Below, piece by piece: positions 18,708 to 28,306 of a stretch of DNA of 56,741 nucleotides. This stretch comes from Pseudomonas saliphila (GTDB taxonomy: Bacteria; Pseudomonadota; Gammaproteobacteria; Pseudomonadales; Pseudomonadaceae), in NCBI RefSeq assembly GCF_008638345.1, contig NZ_VTVA01000006.1, positions 1 to 56,741 on the forward strand. The letters are read 5' to 3'. A model generated the notes under the pieces. The model was not told the DNA's origin, ran no database searches, and saw nothing but the letters and a program-made list of their open reading frames with translations. The translations under genes were made by a program, and so were the position numbers. Within the stretch, counting starts at the first letter, position 1, and every line of letters starts with the position of its first letter.

Positions 18708-19793
18708 ATGAAGGCATCACTGTTAAACCGGCTGGACATACTGACGGAACGCTTCGAAGAACTGTCTGCATTGCTGAGCGATGCAGAAGTGATCAGCGAT
18801 CAGACGCGCTTTCGCGCCTATTCCCGTGAATATGCCGAGCTTGAGGCGACCGTCAATTGCTATGCGCAGTGGCAGCAGGTCAGTGCCGACCTGACCGAGG
18901 CGCGCAGTCTGCTCAAGGATAGCGATGCGGACATGCGCGAAATGGCCGAGGAAGATGCCAAGCAATGTCAGGCGCAACTGGTCATTCTCGAAGCAGACCT
19001 CAATCGACTGTTGTTGCCCAAGGACCCGAACGACGAACGCAACGTATTCCTTGAGGTGCGCGCCGGCACGGGTGGGGATGAAGCGGCGATTTTTGCCGGC
19101 GATCTGTTTCGCATGTATTCGCGTTACGCCGAGCGCCAGGGCTGGCAGGTCGAGATCCTCTCGGAGAATCTTGGCGAGCATGGTGGCTACAAGGAAGTCA
19201 TCGCCCGGGTTGAAGGGCGCGGCGTCTATTCCAAGCTCAAGTTTGAGTCGGGCGCACACCGTGTGCAGCGCGTGCCGGAAACTGAATCACAGGGCCGTAT
19301 CCATACCTCGGCCTGCACCGTGGCGGTGTTGCCGGAGATGGATGAACAGGCAGCCGTCGAAATCAATCCGGCGGATCTGCGGGTCGATACCTACCGCTCC
19401 TCCGGCGCGGGTGGGCAGCACGTTAACAAGACCGACTCGGCTATCCGGTTGACCCACTTGCCGACCGGTATCGTGGTGGAGTGTCAGGAGGAGCGTTCGC
19501 AGCACAAGAACCGCGCCAGGGCCATGAGTCTGCTGCAGTCGAAACTGGTCAACCGCCAGCGTGATGCGCAGGAAAAAGAAGTGTCCGATGCCCGCCGGCA
19601 GCTGGTGGGCTCAGGCGACCGCTCCGAACGTATCCGGACCTACAACTTTCCCCAGGGTCGGGTGACCGATCACCGTATCAACCTGACGCTGTACAGCCTC
19701 GACCAGGTGATCCAGGGCGAGCTTGATAACGTAATCGAGCCGCTACTACGCGAGCATCAGGCCGATCAGCTGGCAGATCTGGAACAGGCATGA
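18708..19793 (+). CDS. prfA: Peptide chain release factor 1
   Basis: Recognises UAA and UAG in the ribosomal A site and triggers peptide release. The 361-aa protein contains the GGQ motif at residues 235-237 (its Gln is the methylation target of PrmC, encoded next) and the codon-recognition tripeptide as PET at 190-192, a variant of E. coli PAT. It starts 2 bp after the hemA stop and overlaps prmC by 4 bp (ATGA). Confidence 0.98.
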   Translation: MKASLLNRLDILTERFEELSALLSDAEVISDQTRFRAYSREYAELEATVNCYAQWQQVSADLTEARSLLKDSDADMREMAEEDAKQCQAQLVILEADLNRLLLPKDPNDERNVFLEVRAGTGGDEAAIFAGDLFRMYSRYAERQGWQVEILSENLGEHGGYKEVIARVEGRGVYSKLKFESGAHRVQRVPETESQGRIHTSACTVAVLPEMDEQAAVEINPADLRVDTYRSSGAGGQHVNKTDSAIRLTHLPTGIVVECQEERSQHKNRARAMSLLQSKLVNRQRDAQEKEVSDARRQLVGSGDRSERIRTYNFPQGRVTDHRINLTLYSLDQVIQGELDNVIEPLLREHQADQLADLEQA

Positions 19794-20626
19794 GCCTGAC
19801 CGTGGCAGCCCTGTTGCACGCGGCGATACTGCCGCAGTCAGACAGCGCGCGGCTTGATGCCGAGTTGCTGCTGGCGCATGTACTGAACAAGCCGCGCAGC
19901 TTCTTGCTGACCTGGCCCGAACATCAGCCGCAACCCGCCGAGATCGAGCTTTTCTACTGTTTGCTCAAGCGCCGCCAGCAGGGCGAGCCCGTTGCCTACC
20001 TACTCGGACGGCGCGGGTTCTGGAGCCTGGATCTGGAGGTCGACAGTTCCACGCTGATTCCGCGGCCGGATACCGAAAGGCTGGTGGAAGTCGCCCTTGA
20101 GCGCGTGGTCAATCAGCCGGCGCGGGTCCTTGATCTGGGTACCGGGACCGGCGCTGTCGCGCTGGCCATTGCCGTCGAGCGGCCAACCTGGCAGGTCACC
20201 GGATGCGACAGCTCGGTCGCGGCCGTTGCCCTGGCCGAACGCAACCGCCAGCGGCTGGGCATCGGTAATGCCACCTTTTTGTCCAGCGACTGGTTCGCCG
20301 GGCTGGAAGAGGGAGTCGGCTTCGATCTGATTGTTTCCAATCCGCCCTACATTGCCGACAACGACCCGCACCTGACCGAGGGCGACGTGCGGTTTGAACC
20401 CGCCAGTGCATTGGTCAGTGGTGCCGACGGTCTGAATGCCATCCGTCATATCGCCCAGACAGCGCCGGCGTTTCTTCAGCCAGGTGGCTGGTTATTGCTG
20501 GAGCACGGCTGGGAGCAGGCTGCAGCGGTACGCGACCTGCTCGGCGCACGGGGCTTCATGGAGGTGCAATCCTGGCAGGATCTGGCTGGCCATCAACGTA
20601 TCACTGGAGGGTGTTGGCGTGGATGA
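19790..20626 (+). CDS. prmC: Release factor glutamine methyltransferase
   Basis: Methylates the GGQ glutamine of RF1 and RF2 using S-adenosylmethionine. The 278-aa protein has a helical N-terminal substrate domain, the AdoMet loop [12 protein letters not shown] (residues ~114-125), Asp140 after the second strand, and the catalytic NPPY at 184-187. The coupled start inside prfA fits their functional link. It overlaps moeB by 8 bp. Confidence 0.96.
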   Translation: MSLTVAALLHAAILPQSDSARLDAELLLAHVLNKPRSFLLTWPEHQPQPAEIELFYCLLKRRQQGEPVAYLLGRRGFWSLDLEVDSSTLIPRPDTERLVEVALERVVNQPARVLDLGTGTGAVALAIAVERPTWQVTGCDSSVAAVALAERNRQRLGIGNATFLSSDWFAGLEEGVGFDLIVSNPPYIADNDPHLTEGDVRFEPASALVSGADGLNAIRHIAQTAPAFLQPGGWLLLEHGWEQAAAVRDLLGARGFMEVQSWQDLAGHQRITGGCWRG

Positions 20627-21377
20627 TCAACAGTTATTGCGTTATGGCCGTCAGATTCTTCTGCCGCAGATCGATATCGCGGGCCAGCAAACGCTTCTCA
20701 AGAGCAGCGTCCTGATCGTCGGTTTGGGCGGACTGGGCGCACCGGCCGCGTTGTATCTGGCGGCGGCCGGCGTCGGCAGGTTGTTGCTGGCCGATCATGA
20801 TTCGGTAGACACCACTAACCTGCATCGTCAGATCATCCACCTCACCCGCGATGTCGGGCGGGCCAAGGTGGAATCGGCCGGTGATACGCTGCGCGCGCTG
20901 AACACCGATGTCCAGCTGACCCTGATTGAACGCGAACTGGAAGGCGAGACGTTAACTCGCGCGGTGCAGGAGGTGGATCTGGTACTCGACTGCACGGACA
21001 ACTTCGCTACCCGGCTGGCAGTCAACGCGGCCTGTTTCGCTGCCGGAAAACCCCTGGTCTCGGGCGCGGCGATCCGCCTGGAAGGGCAGGTCAGTGTATT
21101 CGACCCGCGGCTGACGGACAGCCCTTGCTATCAGTGTCTGTATGGGGAGAGTGGCGAAGAGGCGCTCAGCTGTAGCGAGGCGGGTGTCATCGGCCCGCTG
21201 GTTGGCATGATCGGCAGTCTGCAGGCACTCGAAGCGCTCAAGTTGCTGGTCGGCTTTGGCGAGCCACTGACCGGGCGGTTACTGTTGATCGATGCACTGA
21301 CCAGTCGCTTCCGGGAAATGCGCATCAAGCGCGATCCTGCCTGCAGCTGCTGTGGAACCGGCGGCCGTGGGCAGTAA
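20619..21377 (+). CDS. moeB: Molybdopterin-synthase adenylyltransferase (MoeB/ThiF family)
   Basis: E1-like enzyme that adenylates the C-terminal Gly of MoaD for molybdopterin synthesis. I start at GTG 20619, with GGAGG 8 bases upstream, giving 252 aa that align from residue one with E. coli MoeB; the open frame extends back into prmC. Seen are the nucleotide loop GLGGLG (35-40), the RQ pair at 70-71, Asp/Cys in DCTDN, Cys185 matching the conserved active-site-region Cys, and Zn ligands Cys170, Cys173, Cys242 and Cys245. Overlaps with prmC and murI suggest coupling. A ThiF-type role in thiamine synthesis cannot be excluded. Confidence 0.92.
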   Translation: MDDQQLLRYGRQILLPQIDIAGQQTLLKSSVLIVGLGGLGAPAALYLAAAGVGRLLLADHDSVDTTNLHRQIIHLTRDVGRAKVESAGDTLRALNTDVQLTLIERELEGETLTRAVQEVDLVLDCTDNFATRLAVNAACFAAGKPLVSGAAIRLEGQVSVFDPRLTDSPCYQCLYGESGEEALSCSEAGVIGPLVGMIGSLQALEALKLLVGFGEPLTGRLLLIDALTSRFREMRIKRDPACSCCGTGGRGQ

Positions 21378-22158
21378 CGCACCGGTCGGCGTGTTCGACT
21401 CCGGGGTCGGCGGGTTGTCGGTGCTGGGCGAAATCAATCGCCTGTTGCCGCATGAATCGCTGCTATACGTGGCCGACAGTGGCCACGTTCCCTACGGCGA
21501 GAAGTCAGCTGAATATATCCGCGAGCGCAGCCGTAACATCGCTGCGTTTCTGGTGGAGCAGGGTGCCAAGGCGTTGGTGCTCGCCTGCAATACCGCCACG
21601 GCGGCCGCGGTAGCGGATCTGCGTAGCCGGTACTCCATTCCTGTGGTCGGCATGGAGCCCGCCGTGAAACCCGCAGCGCTGGCAACCCGCACCGGTGTGG
21701 TGGGTGTGCTGGCGACCACTGGCACGCTGCAGAGCGCGCGCTTTGCGGCGTTGCTCGATCGGTTCGCCGGCTCGGTACGGGTGATAACGCAGCCGTGCCC
21801 GGGGCTGGTTGAGTGCGTGGAGCGCGGCGAGCTGCAGGGGCCGCATGCGGAGCAACTGCTGCGCGCCTATACCGATCCGCTACTCGAAGCTGGCTGCGAT
21901 ACGCTGATCCTTGGCTGTACCCATTACCCTTTCCTGCGCGCCCAGCTGCTGGCCATCCTCCCCTCAGGAATCACTCTGGTTGATACCGGCGCGGCCGTGG
22001 CGCGGCAACTGCGCGCGCGGTTAACCGAGGCCGACCTCCTTGCCGCCAGCCCCTCTGAGCCCCCTCAGTTCTGGACGACCGCAGTACCCGCGTCGCTGCA
22101 GGACGTGATGCCCGTGCTCTGGGGGCGGAACGAGACGGTACGGCCGTTGTCTGTTTAA
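21352..22158 (+). CDS. murI: Glutamate racemase
   Basis: Converts L- to D-glutamate for peptidoglycan. The 268-aa protein has the catalytic pair Cys79 (ACNTAT) and Cys189 (GCTHY), preceded by [13 protein letters not shown] and DSGHVPYG. The start is uncertain: GTG 21352 overlaps moeB by 26 bp, while GTG 21367 overlaps by 11 bp and begins just before the conserved core. Neither has a strong ribosome-binding site, which fits translational coupling to moeB. Confidence 0.95.
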   Translation: MEPAAVGSNAPVGVFDSGVGGLSVLGEINRLLPHESLLYVADSGHVPYGEKSAEYIRERSRNIAAFLVEQGAKALVLACNTATAAAVADLRSRYSIPVVGMEPAVKPAALATRTGVVGVLATTGTLQSARFAALLDRFAGSVRVITQPCPGLVECVERGELQGPHAEQLLRAYTDPLLEAGCDTLILGCTHYPFLRAQLLAILPSGITLVDTGAAVARQLRARLTEADLLAASPSEPPQFWTTAVPASLQDVMPVLWGRNETVRPLSV

Positions 22159-22203
22159 GCGAGACACCCGGGCTTGTTGCCCGTTACGCAAGGAAAAAAA
22201 TCA

Positions 22204-22734
22204 ATGAAGAAACGCGGTCTTGTAGTTGGATGCCTACTGTCCTGCACGACGTTGGCACCATTGGTTCACGCGGTAGATGGCATCTCGATTGAAGCGGGCA
22301 GAAGTTCGGAATCGACCAATACCTTCCGGTTGGCCGCTCAGTTCGACTTCGGACAGACTATCTGGCAAAACCAGGCGGGCAATGTCCGGCTGGGCGGTTA
22401 TTGGGATGCGGGAGTTCGCCGCTGGAGCGGGCTGGACGCGACCACCTTCGCCATTTCGCCGGTACTGCGACTAGATTTCGGTCGCGGCAATAGCGGTATA
22501 ACCCCCTATCTCGAGGCGGGTGTCGGCGCGTCCTATTTCACGCGCTCGAACTTCACCGATGAGGATGTCGATCTGGGCTCGAAATTTCAGTTCGAGGATC
22601 GTCTAGGCGCGGGTATACGTTTTGCTGACGGCTCGGAGCTGGGTCTGCGGGCCTTTCATTATTCCAACGCGGGCATCAAAAGCCCGAACCAGGGTATCGA
22701 GACGGTCTCCCTGCATTATCGTTTCGATATCTGA
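22204..22734 (+). CDS. pagL: Lipid A 3-O-deacylase (PagL family)
   Basis: Outer-membrane beta-barrel esterase that removes the 3-O-linked acyl chain from lipid A. The 176-aa precursor has a signal peptide probably cut after VHA (residue 23) and ends in Phe-Asp-Ile with an aromatic-rich final strand. The catalytic triad can be placed at His152, Ser154 and Glu166 (HYSN...IET), with the same spacing as His126, Ser128 and Glu140 of mature P. aeruginosa PagL. Arg133 in FEDRLGAG is the family's conserved residue. I start at ATG 22204 after AAGGAAA; the frame is open ten codons more. It lies 45 bp after murI, the usual neighbour. Confidence 0.9.
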   Translation: MKKRGLVVGCLLSCTTLAPLVHAVDGISIEAGRSSESTNTFRLAAQFDFGQTIWQNQAGNVRLGGYWDAGVRRWSGLDATTFAISPVLRLDFGRGNSGITPYLEAGVGASYFTRSNFTDEDVDLGSKFQFEDRLGAGIRFADGSELGLRAFHYSNAGIKSPNQGIETVSLHYRFDI

Positions 22735-22763
22735 TCGCGACCTGTCATAGCCGGGACGACGAG

Positions 22764-22786
22764 ACCCCGCCGCAGTCAGGCGGGGT
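22764..22786. terminator. GC-rich hairpin between convergent pagL and DUF2878 genes
   Basis: A perfect 8-bp stem ACCCCGCC/GGCGGGGT with a 7-base loop lies in the 54-bp gap between converging genes. Neither strand has a T-run after it, so it is at best a weak intrinsic terminator or 3'-end stabiliser serving both genes. Confidence 0.45.
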
Positions 22787-22788
22787 AC

Positions 22789-23328
22789 CTAGCGACTCTT
22801 CCTCTTATCAGCAGCCATTTGCATGCGATGCTGCTCACGATACAGCTGAGCGAACCCGTGTAGCAGCGGAAACAATACGGCCCAGCTGATCGAGGTGATC
22901 GCCAGAGTCGACATCGGATTCTGCCCCAGACCCACACCGCGTAACGCAGCATTAGCGCTGTAGCAGAGCAGTGCGGCGACGGCGCCCACCGCGCTGGCCA
23001 GCCACCAGCTGCGGCCACTCCAGGCCAGACAATGATTCAAGGTGGTCCCCAGCAGCGCCCAGACGAGTGCCTGCCAAAGCGGCACCAGAGCTGGATCGCC
23101 AGGATAGGTCAGCACATTCATCTGCAATAGAAAGGAATCCAGCGTGGCGCCCGCCAACATGACGCTGACCACGGTTTTACCTTCCGCCGACCAGGAACTG
23201 ACCAGCACGAAATGCACCGTCAGCGCCACCAGTGGAATCAGCAACCACCAGGTGGATCCGCCCAATACGCAGGCTAGCCAGCCAACAATGAACAGCGATG
23301 CGTTAATGAGATTGCTTGGTGCAGACAT
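22789..23328 (-). CDS. DUF2878-family inner-membrane protein
   Basis: A 179-aa protein with about five or six hydrophobic helices and a basic C-terminal tail (QMAADKRKSR). Features seen are an N-terminal NLINASLFIVGWLACVLGG helix, an LLIPLVALTVHF helix and the AGATLDSFLLQMNVLTYP segment typical of DUF2878. Its function is unknown to me. Relatives often lie near photolyase, flavoprotein and fatty-acid-modifying genes; here its neighbour on the same strand, after a 60-bp gap, is a flavin oxidoreductase. Confidence 0.75.
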   Translation of the reverse strand: MSAPSNLINASLFIVGWLACVLGGSTWWLLIPLVALTVHFVLVSSWSAEGKTVVSVMLAGATLDSFLLQMNVLTYPGDPALVPLWQALVWALLGTTLNHCLAWSGRSWWLASAVGAVAALLCYSANAALRGVGLGQNPMSTLAITSISWAVLFPLLHGFAQLYREQHRMQMAADKRKSR

Positions 23329-23388
23329 GATGTCCTCTGAACGGTGAAACCGGGCGCCAAGTCTACCCGATGCAGCCGAGGCGAATGG

Positions 23389-24366
23389 TCAGATCAGCGT
23401 GCGGGCAGTCTGCTGTCCGCTTAACCAGGCATTTTCTACCCGGCCATCCATGCACCAGTCACCACAGACATACAGCCCCAGCTCCGGCGCAGCCAGTGCG
23501 CCCCAGCTACGCTCCTCGACGGGGCGAGCAAGGAGCCAGCGGTGCGCATGAGCAAAAGCGGGTTCCGGCAGGGTGATCCCGAGCACCTCGGCCAGTGCGT
23601 CGGACAGTCGAGCGGCGACCGATTCGCTTGAAGCCTCCAGGTTGTGGGCAGACCAGGCAGTTGTGGCGTGCGCCACCCAGGTATCGCTGTCCTGGCGTCC
23701 CGGTTTACTGCTGTTGCGCGAGATCCATTCGAGCGGCCCTGCGCGTACGAAACAGGCTTCGACTGAGGTTGGCAGCGGCTGATCGAAGGCGATTGCCAGC
23801 GTCCAGGTGGGCGCCATGTTGATTTGCGCTACGGTGTGTTGCAGCGTCGGCGCCAGATCCAGCAGTGCTATGGCCTGCGGCGCGGGGGCGGCAACGACGA
23901 CGCGATCGAAAGGGCCATGGATGGTGGCTGAATCGTCCTCCAGCGTCCATTGCGCGTCATCGGCCTGGTGCAAGCGAGTGATACGCGTCTGGCTGGTGAA
24001 GGTCACCTCCGCCAGCAGCTGGCGCGGCAGTGCCGACATGCCCGGCACACCAACAAAGCGCTGCTGGGCGTCGGGGGACTCATGCAGGCCTGCGTCGGTG
24101 TAACGGTAAAGTTTTGGCGTCCACTCCGCTGCCCAACCGCTGTCCAGCCAATGCTGCAGTGCGTGACGAAAGCGGCTGTCTCGCGCCGTGAAATACTGTG
24201 CGCCGAGGTCAAACCCACCCACAGGGGTGCGTTTAGTGCTCAGGCGACCGCCACAGCCTCTGCTTTTGTCGAACACAAACACCTGATGACCAGCCTCGTG
24301 CAGCGCGCTGGCTGCGCTGACGCCCGCCAGACCGGCGCCGATCACGGCAATACGAAGAGAACTCAT
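23389..24366 (-). CDS. Renalase-like NAD(P)/FAD-dependent oxidoreductase
   Basis: A 325-aa flavoprotein of the amine-oxidase/renalase fold. The N-terminal dinucleotide motif is VIGAGLAGVSAASAL, followed by the Glu/Asp-type strand VFDKSRGCGGRLSTKR and FDLGAQYFTARD. The C-terminal FAD-contact motif is LYVCGDWCMDGRVENAWLSG. Some bacterial renalases oxidise aberrant dihydro-NAD(P) isomers; that role here is inference only. It is probably co-transcribed with the DUF2878 gene. The divergent 203-bp gap to 24570 holds no feature I can support. Confidence 0.82.
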   Translation of the reverse strand: MSSLRIAVIGAGLAGVSAASALHEAGHQVFVFDKSRGCGGRLSTKRTPVGGFDLGAQYFTARDSRFRHALQHWLDSGWAAEWTPKLYRYTDAGLHESPDAQQRFVGVPGMSALPRQLLAEVTFTSQTRITRLHQADDAQWTLEDDSATIHGPFDRVVVAAPAPQAIALLDLAPTLQHTVAQINMAPTWTLAIAFDQPLPTSVEACFVRAGPLEWISRNSSKPGRQDSDTWVAHATTAWSAHNLEASSESVAARLSDALAEVLGITLPEPAFAHAHRWLLARPVEERSWGALAAPELGLYVCGDWCMDGRVENAWLSGQQTARTLI

Positions 24367-24569
24367 GGGGCGGGGGTTCCTAGGCTAGACTTGTTTGACG
24401 ATCATCATAGGTCGGTTACCTGCCTCTGTACATTCAGGACCGCTCTGGATGGTGCCGTTCAGCTGCATTGATCGCGATTCGCCAGTGACCTGTTAAGCTG
24501 GGTGCCAGGGTCGGTTGTCGTTTCGTAACGATGTTTCCAGAGGGAGTTACGCATGCAGGGAGTCACGCC

Positions 24570-25469
24570 ATGCACGTATTGTTGACAGGTGGCACAGGCC
24601 TGGTTGGACGGGCGCTGTGTCATCGATTGTTGGCCCAGGGACACAAGGTGAGCGTGTGGAGCCGGCGACCGGAACAGGTCCGCGGATTGTGCGGGTCGGA
24701 AGTAGAAGGCGTTGGCCGGTTGGAGCAGCTTGATGATGTTGCATTGGATGCAGTCATCAATCTGGCTGGCGCCCCCATAGCCGACCGACGCTGGACCGCG
24801 GAGCGCAAAGCGCAGCTCTGGGCCAGCAGGGTGACACTCACCGAACATCTGGTGGATTGGATGGGTGGCCTGACAAACAGGCCAGCGGTGTTGATCAGCG
24901 GATCGGCCGTTGGCTGGTATGGCGATGGTGGCCAGGCGGAACTGACCGAAGACAGCGCGGCCAATCGGCAATATGCCCATACCCTCTGCGATGCCTGGGA
25001 GGCCGCGGCGCGACGTGCCAGCTCGCATGGCATCAGGGTGTGTCTGGTACGCACCGGCTTGGTGCTTGCGCCACATGGCGGCTTTTTGCAGCGCCTGCTC
25101 AAGCCATTCAGTCTGGGGCTGGGCGGGCCGATCGGATCGGGCAGACAGTACATGTCGTGGATCCATATCCAGGATGAGGTGGGCATCATCCTGCACCTGC
25201 TGAATCACCCGGATTGCAAAGGTGTGTATAACGCCACTGCACCGAACCCGGTAACCAGCAAAGAGTTCGCCCGTGCGTTGGGCAGGACGCTGCATCGTCC
25301 TGCCTTCCTGCCGGTCCCCGGTATCGCTTTGAAAGCGGCGCTGGGAGAAATGTCCATTTTACTACTGACCGGTCAGCGCGTGCTGCCGGCCAGGATCACC
25401 GAAGCAGGCTACACCTTTCGCCATGCGACGCTTGATGCGGCGCTGGATGATGTAATCAATAATCACTGA
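24570..25469 (+). CDS. TIGR01777-family NAD-dependent epimerase (YfcH-like)
   Basis: An extended short-chain dehydrogenase of 299 aa. The N-terminal LLTGGTGLVGRAL is the nucleotide-binding loop, and ISGSAVGWYGDGG plus the C-terminal DUF1731-like segment are typical of the TIGR01777/YfcH group, whose substrate is not established. I use ATG 24570 (MHVLLTGG) with AGGGAG about 8 bases upstream; the frame is open 13 codons further. It is 15 bp upstream of hemH, the conserved Pseudomonas order. Confidence 0.87.
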   Translation: MHVLLTGGTGLVGRALCHRLLAQGHKVSVWSRRPEQVRGLCGSEVEGVGRLEQLDDVALDAVINLAGAPIADRRWTAERKAQLWASRVTLTEHLVDWMGGLTNRPAVLISGSAVGWYGDGGQAELTEDSAANRQYAHTLCDAWEAAARRASSHGIRVCLVRTGLVLAPHGGFLQRLLKPFSLGLGGPIGSGRQYMSWIHIQDEVGIILHLLNHPDCKGVYNATAPNPVTSKEFARALGRTLHRPAFLPVPGIALKAALGEMSILLLTGQRVLPARITEAGYTFRHATLDAALDDVINNH

Positions 25470-25484
25470 CCATCGGAGCAGTTA

Positions 25485-26507
25485 ATGTCGGATCGTGGGG
25501 TTTTACTGTTGAATCTGGGCTCGCCGGCCAGCACTAGCGTGGCTGATGTGCGCCGTTATCTGAATCAGTTCCTGATGGATCCGTATGTAGTCGATATCCC
25601 TTGGCCGTTACGTCGTCTACTGGTGGGGCTGATTCTGATCAATCGGCCCAAACAGTCCGCGCATGCATACGCCTCGATCTGGTGGGAGCAGGGCTCGCCA
25701 TTGGTAGTGATCAGTCGGCGAGTGCAGCAGGCCTTGCAGGCGCGTCTGGACATGCCCGTTGAGTTGGCCATGCGCTATGGTGAGCCCTCAATCGAGCAGG
25801 GCATTCTGGCGCTGTCCGCCAAGCCGGGCATACGCGAAATCCTGTTGTTGCAGCAGTATCCGCAGCATGCCGACAGCACCATCACCACGTCGATCAAGGA
25901 AGCTGAGCGGGTCATTGCCAAGCACCAATTGAAACTCAAGCTGACCGTGGTGCCGGCATTCTATAATCGCCCTGGCTACATGGACGCCCTGGTGGCCAGT
26001 GCCGAGCCGCACCTGCAACAGGGCTTCGATCACCTGCTGCTGAGCTTTCACGGGTTGCCCGAACGGCACCTGCGCAAGGCCGACCCGACCGGCTCGCACT
26101 GTGGCAATTTCCCCACCTGCTGCGAGCAGCCGTCGCCGGCGCATGCCACCTGCTACCGCGCTCAGTGTCTGGCGGTCAGCAAAGCCTTCGCCGCGCGTAT
26201 GGGGCTGTCCGAAGACCAGTGGTCCATGGCGTTCCAGTCGCGGCTGGGGCGCGACAAATGGATTGAGCCTTATACCGAACAGCGTCTGGATGAGCTGGCA
26301 GCGCAAGGCGTCAAGCGCCTGCTGGTGATGTGCCCGGCCTTCGTAGCTGATTGCATCGAAACGCTCGAGGAAATCGGCGATCGCGGTCGTGAGCAATTTG
26401 TGGAAGCCGGAGGTGAGGAACTGGTGCTGGTTCCCTGCCTGAATGATCATCCAAAGTGGATCGATGCCCTGGAGCATTGGTGTCGTACCGAGCCGGCTGC
26501 GGTCTGA
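25485..26507 (+). CDS. hemH: Ferrochelatase with a cysteine-rich insertion
   Basis: Inserts Fe2+ into protoporphyrin IX (or acts on a related porphyrin) in the last stage of haem synthesis. The 340-aa protein has catalytic His189 in LSFHGLPER and an acidic partner in [15 protein letters not shown]. Residues ~203-228 hold five cysteines (206, 212, 213, 223 and 228) absent from the corresponding part of E. coli HemH. Such insertions in other bacteria can bind a [2Fe-2S] cluster. The gene converges on the LysE exporter with a 12-bp gap. Confidence 0.95.
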   Translation: MSDRGVLLLNLGSPASTSVADVRRYLNQFLMDPYVVDIPWPLRRLLVGLILINRPKQSAHAYASIWWEQGSPLVVISRRVQQALQARLDMPVELAMRYGEPSIEQGILALSAKPGIREILLLQQYPQHADSTITTSIKEAERVIAKHQLKLKLTVVPAFYNRPGYMDALVASAEPHLQQGFDHLLLSFHGLPERHLRKADPTGSHCGNFPTCCEQPSPAHATCYRAQCLAVSKAFAARMGLSEDQWSMAFQSRLGRDKWIEPYTEQRLDELAAQGVKRLLVMCPAFVADCIETLEEIGDRGREQFVEAGGEELVLVPCLNDHPKWIDALEHWCRTEPAAV

Positions 26508-26519
26508 GCCAAAGCGGGG

Positions 26520-27152
26520 TCAGCTGCGGCGCAGCCATTCGGACAGCACCAGGTGTAAGCCCAGGCCGATAAGCACGACGCCCATCAGCCGGTCGAACCA
26601 GTGCCCGAGGCGCGCAAAGCCGCGGCGCACCCGGGGCTGGCTGAAGAGCACAGCGACCAGGGCGAACCAGGTCCCGGTCGCTAGCATGAGATAGAGACCG
26701 TAGCCGGCCTGCACCATCAATGGCGTCTGCGCACTGATGACCGCAGTGAACAACGAGAGAAAGAACAGCGTGGCCTTGGGGTTCAGGCCGTTGGTAATGA
26801 AACCGTTGAGAAAAGCCTGTCGCGGCGCCATGTGCACCGTGCTGGCCCCCTCAATGGTCTGAGCCTGTGGCTGTGCGCGCAGGGCGCGTATCCCAATATA
26901 GATAAGATAGGCCGCCGCCAGCAGCTTGAGCAGATTGAACAGCCATACCGATTGCGAAACGATCAGGCCAATGCCCAGCAGCGAATAGCCAACGTGAATC
27001 AGAATGCCGGTGCCAACGCCGGCAGCGGTCATCAGTCCGGCCTGTCGTCCGGCGCTGACGCTGTTGCGAATGACCACCGCGAAATCCGGCCCGGGACTCA
27101 TTACCGCTAGCAGATGCACCAGCGCCACCAGCAGGAATTCATTGAGGTACAT
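26520..27152 (-). CDS. LysE/RhtB-family amino-acid exporter
   Basis: A 210-aa inner-membrane protein with about six hydrophobic segments. The family signature MSPGPDFAVVIRNSVSAGRQAG follows the first helix, and GFITNGLNPKATLFFLSLF marks the second half. Members export homoserine, threonine, lysine or other small molecules; the substrate here is unknown. It is divergent from the dehydrogenase gene across a 58-bp gap. Confidence 0.88.
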   Translation of the reverse strand: MYLNEFLLVALVHLLAVMSPGPDFAVVIRNSVSAGRQAGLMTAAGVGTGILIHVGYSLLGIGLIVSQSVWLFNLLKLLAAAYLIYIGIRALRAQPQAQTIEGASTVHMAPRQAFLNGFITNGLNPKATLFFLSLFTAVISAQTPLMVQAGYGLYLMLATGTWFALVAVLFSQPRVRRGFARLGHWFDRLMGVVLIGLGLHLVLSEWLRRS

Positions 27153-27210
27153 GGATTGCTCCCGTGAAAATAGGACATTTTAAACCCAACGACAGCAACG
27201 GACCCTAGTC

Positions 27211-28173
27211 ATGAATGAACAATTGCGCATGGTATTTCTGGACCAGGCTACCCTGGACAAGAATGATCTCGACTTGCAGCCGCTGGCTGACAGTGTCTCG
27301 ATACTGACGCTGTACGACGAAACCACCGCGGAGCAGGTGATCGAGCGGATTGGCGAGCATCAGGTAGTGATCACCAACAAGGTGGTGATAGACGAGGCCG
27401 CCATGCAAGCCTGTCCAGCGGTGAAACTGATTCTGATCGCCGCCACCGGGACCAACAATGTCGATCTGGATGCTGCGCGCCGGCTGGGGATTCAGGTCTG
27501 CAATTGCCAGGGCTACGGCACTCCCTCCGTTGCACAGCACACCATTATGTTGATGCTGGCGCTGATCACGCACTTCGAATCCTATCGCGAAGCAGTCAAA
27601 GCCGGAGCCTGGCAGCGCAGCAGCCAGTTCTGTCTGCTGGATTATCCCATTGGCGAGCTGTCAGGCAGGACGCTGGGGCTGCTCGGCTATGGCGAGCTGG
27701 GCCGGGCTGTGGGCAAGCTTGCCGAGGCGTTCGGCATGCAACTTCTGGTGGGCGCGTTGCCCGGGCGTGAACAGCCCGGTCGGCCGGGATTGCACGAGCT
27801 GTTGCCGCAGGTCGATGTACTGAGTCTGCACTGCCCGCTGACGGAGACTACTCGCCACCTGATTGGTGCGCCGGAGCTGGCGCTAATGAAACCGGGCAGC
27901 CTGCTGATCAATGCCGCGCGCGGCGGACTGGTCGACGAGCAGGCGTTGCTCGCCAGCCTGACAAGCGGGCATCTGGGCGGCGCCGCGCTGGATGTGTTGA
28001 GTGAGGAGCCGCCCGTTCGCGGCAATCCGTTACTGGACGCCGCAGTGGCCAATCTGATTATCACGCCGCACAGCGCCTGGGGCAGTCGTGAGGCACGCCA
28101 GCGGATTGTCGCGCAGCTCACGGAGAATCTGGCCGGTTTTGTCGAGGGGTCGGTGCGCCGCTCGGTAACGTGA
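27211..28173 (+). CDS. D-2-hydroxyacid dehydrogenase (glycerate/hydroxypyruvate type)
   Basis: A 320-aa enzyme with the catalytic trio Arg237 (AARGG), Glu266 (LSEEPP) and His287 (TPHSAW). The Rossmann loop is GYGELG (159-164). The position after the second strand is GALPGRE, without the Asp usually seen in NAD-specific members, so NADP(H) use is possible by inference. Closest type by motifs is hydroxypyruvate/glycerate dehydrogenase. The ribosome-binding site is weak (GGA). It is the first + gene before the pil cluster, with 133 bp between and no clear terminator. Confidence 0.87.
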   Translation: MNEQLRMVFLDQATLDKNDLDLQPLADSVSILTLYDETTAEQVIERIGEHQVVITNKVVIDEAAMQACPAVKLILIAATGTNNVDLDAARRLGIQVCNCQGYGTPSVAQHTIMLMLALITHFESYREAVKAGAWQRSSQFCLLDYPIGELSGRTLGLLGYGELGRAVGKLAEAFGMQLLVGALPGREQPGRPGLHELLPQVDVLSLHCPLTETTRHLIGAPELALMKPGSLLINAARGGLVDEQALLASLTSGHLGGAALDVLSEEPPVRGNPLLDAAVANLIITPHSAWGSREARQRIVAQLTENLAGFVEGSVRRSVT

Positions 28174-28306
28174 ACGAGCCGGCATTTGCATCGATCTGTC
28201 ATCGACTGACGCACACTTCGGCTTTCGCCACCTCTTTAGGTGATGGCTAGGTCGGGTGGGGCGGGCATAAGGTCGGATCATCTTTCGCTCAGGGATCGAG
28301 CAAGTA

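Noticed and set aside
19275..19283. RF1 tripeptide PET instead of E. coli PAT
   Set aside because: The middle residue of this PxT motif varies naturally in RF1 proteins; Pro and Thr are kept, so it does not indicate altered stop-codon reading.
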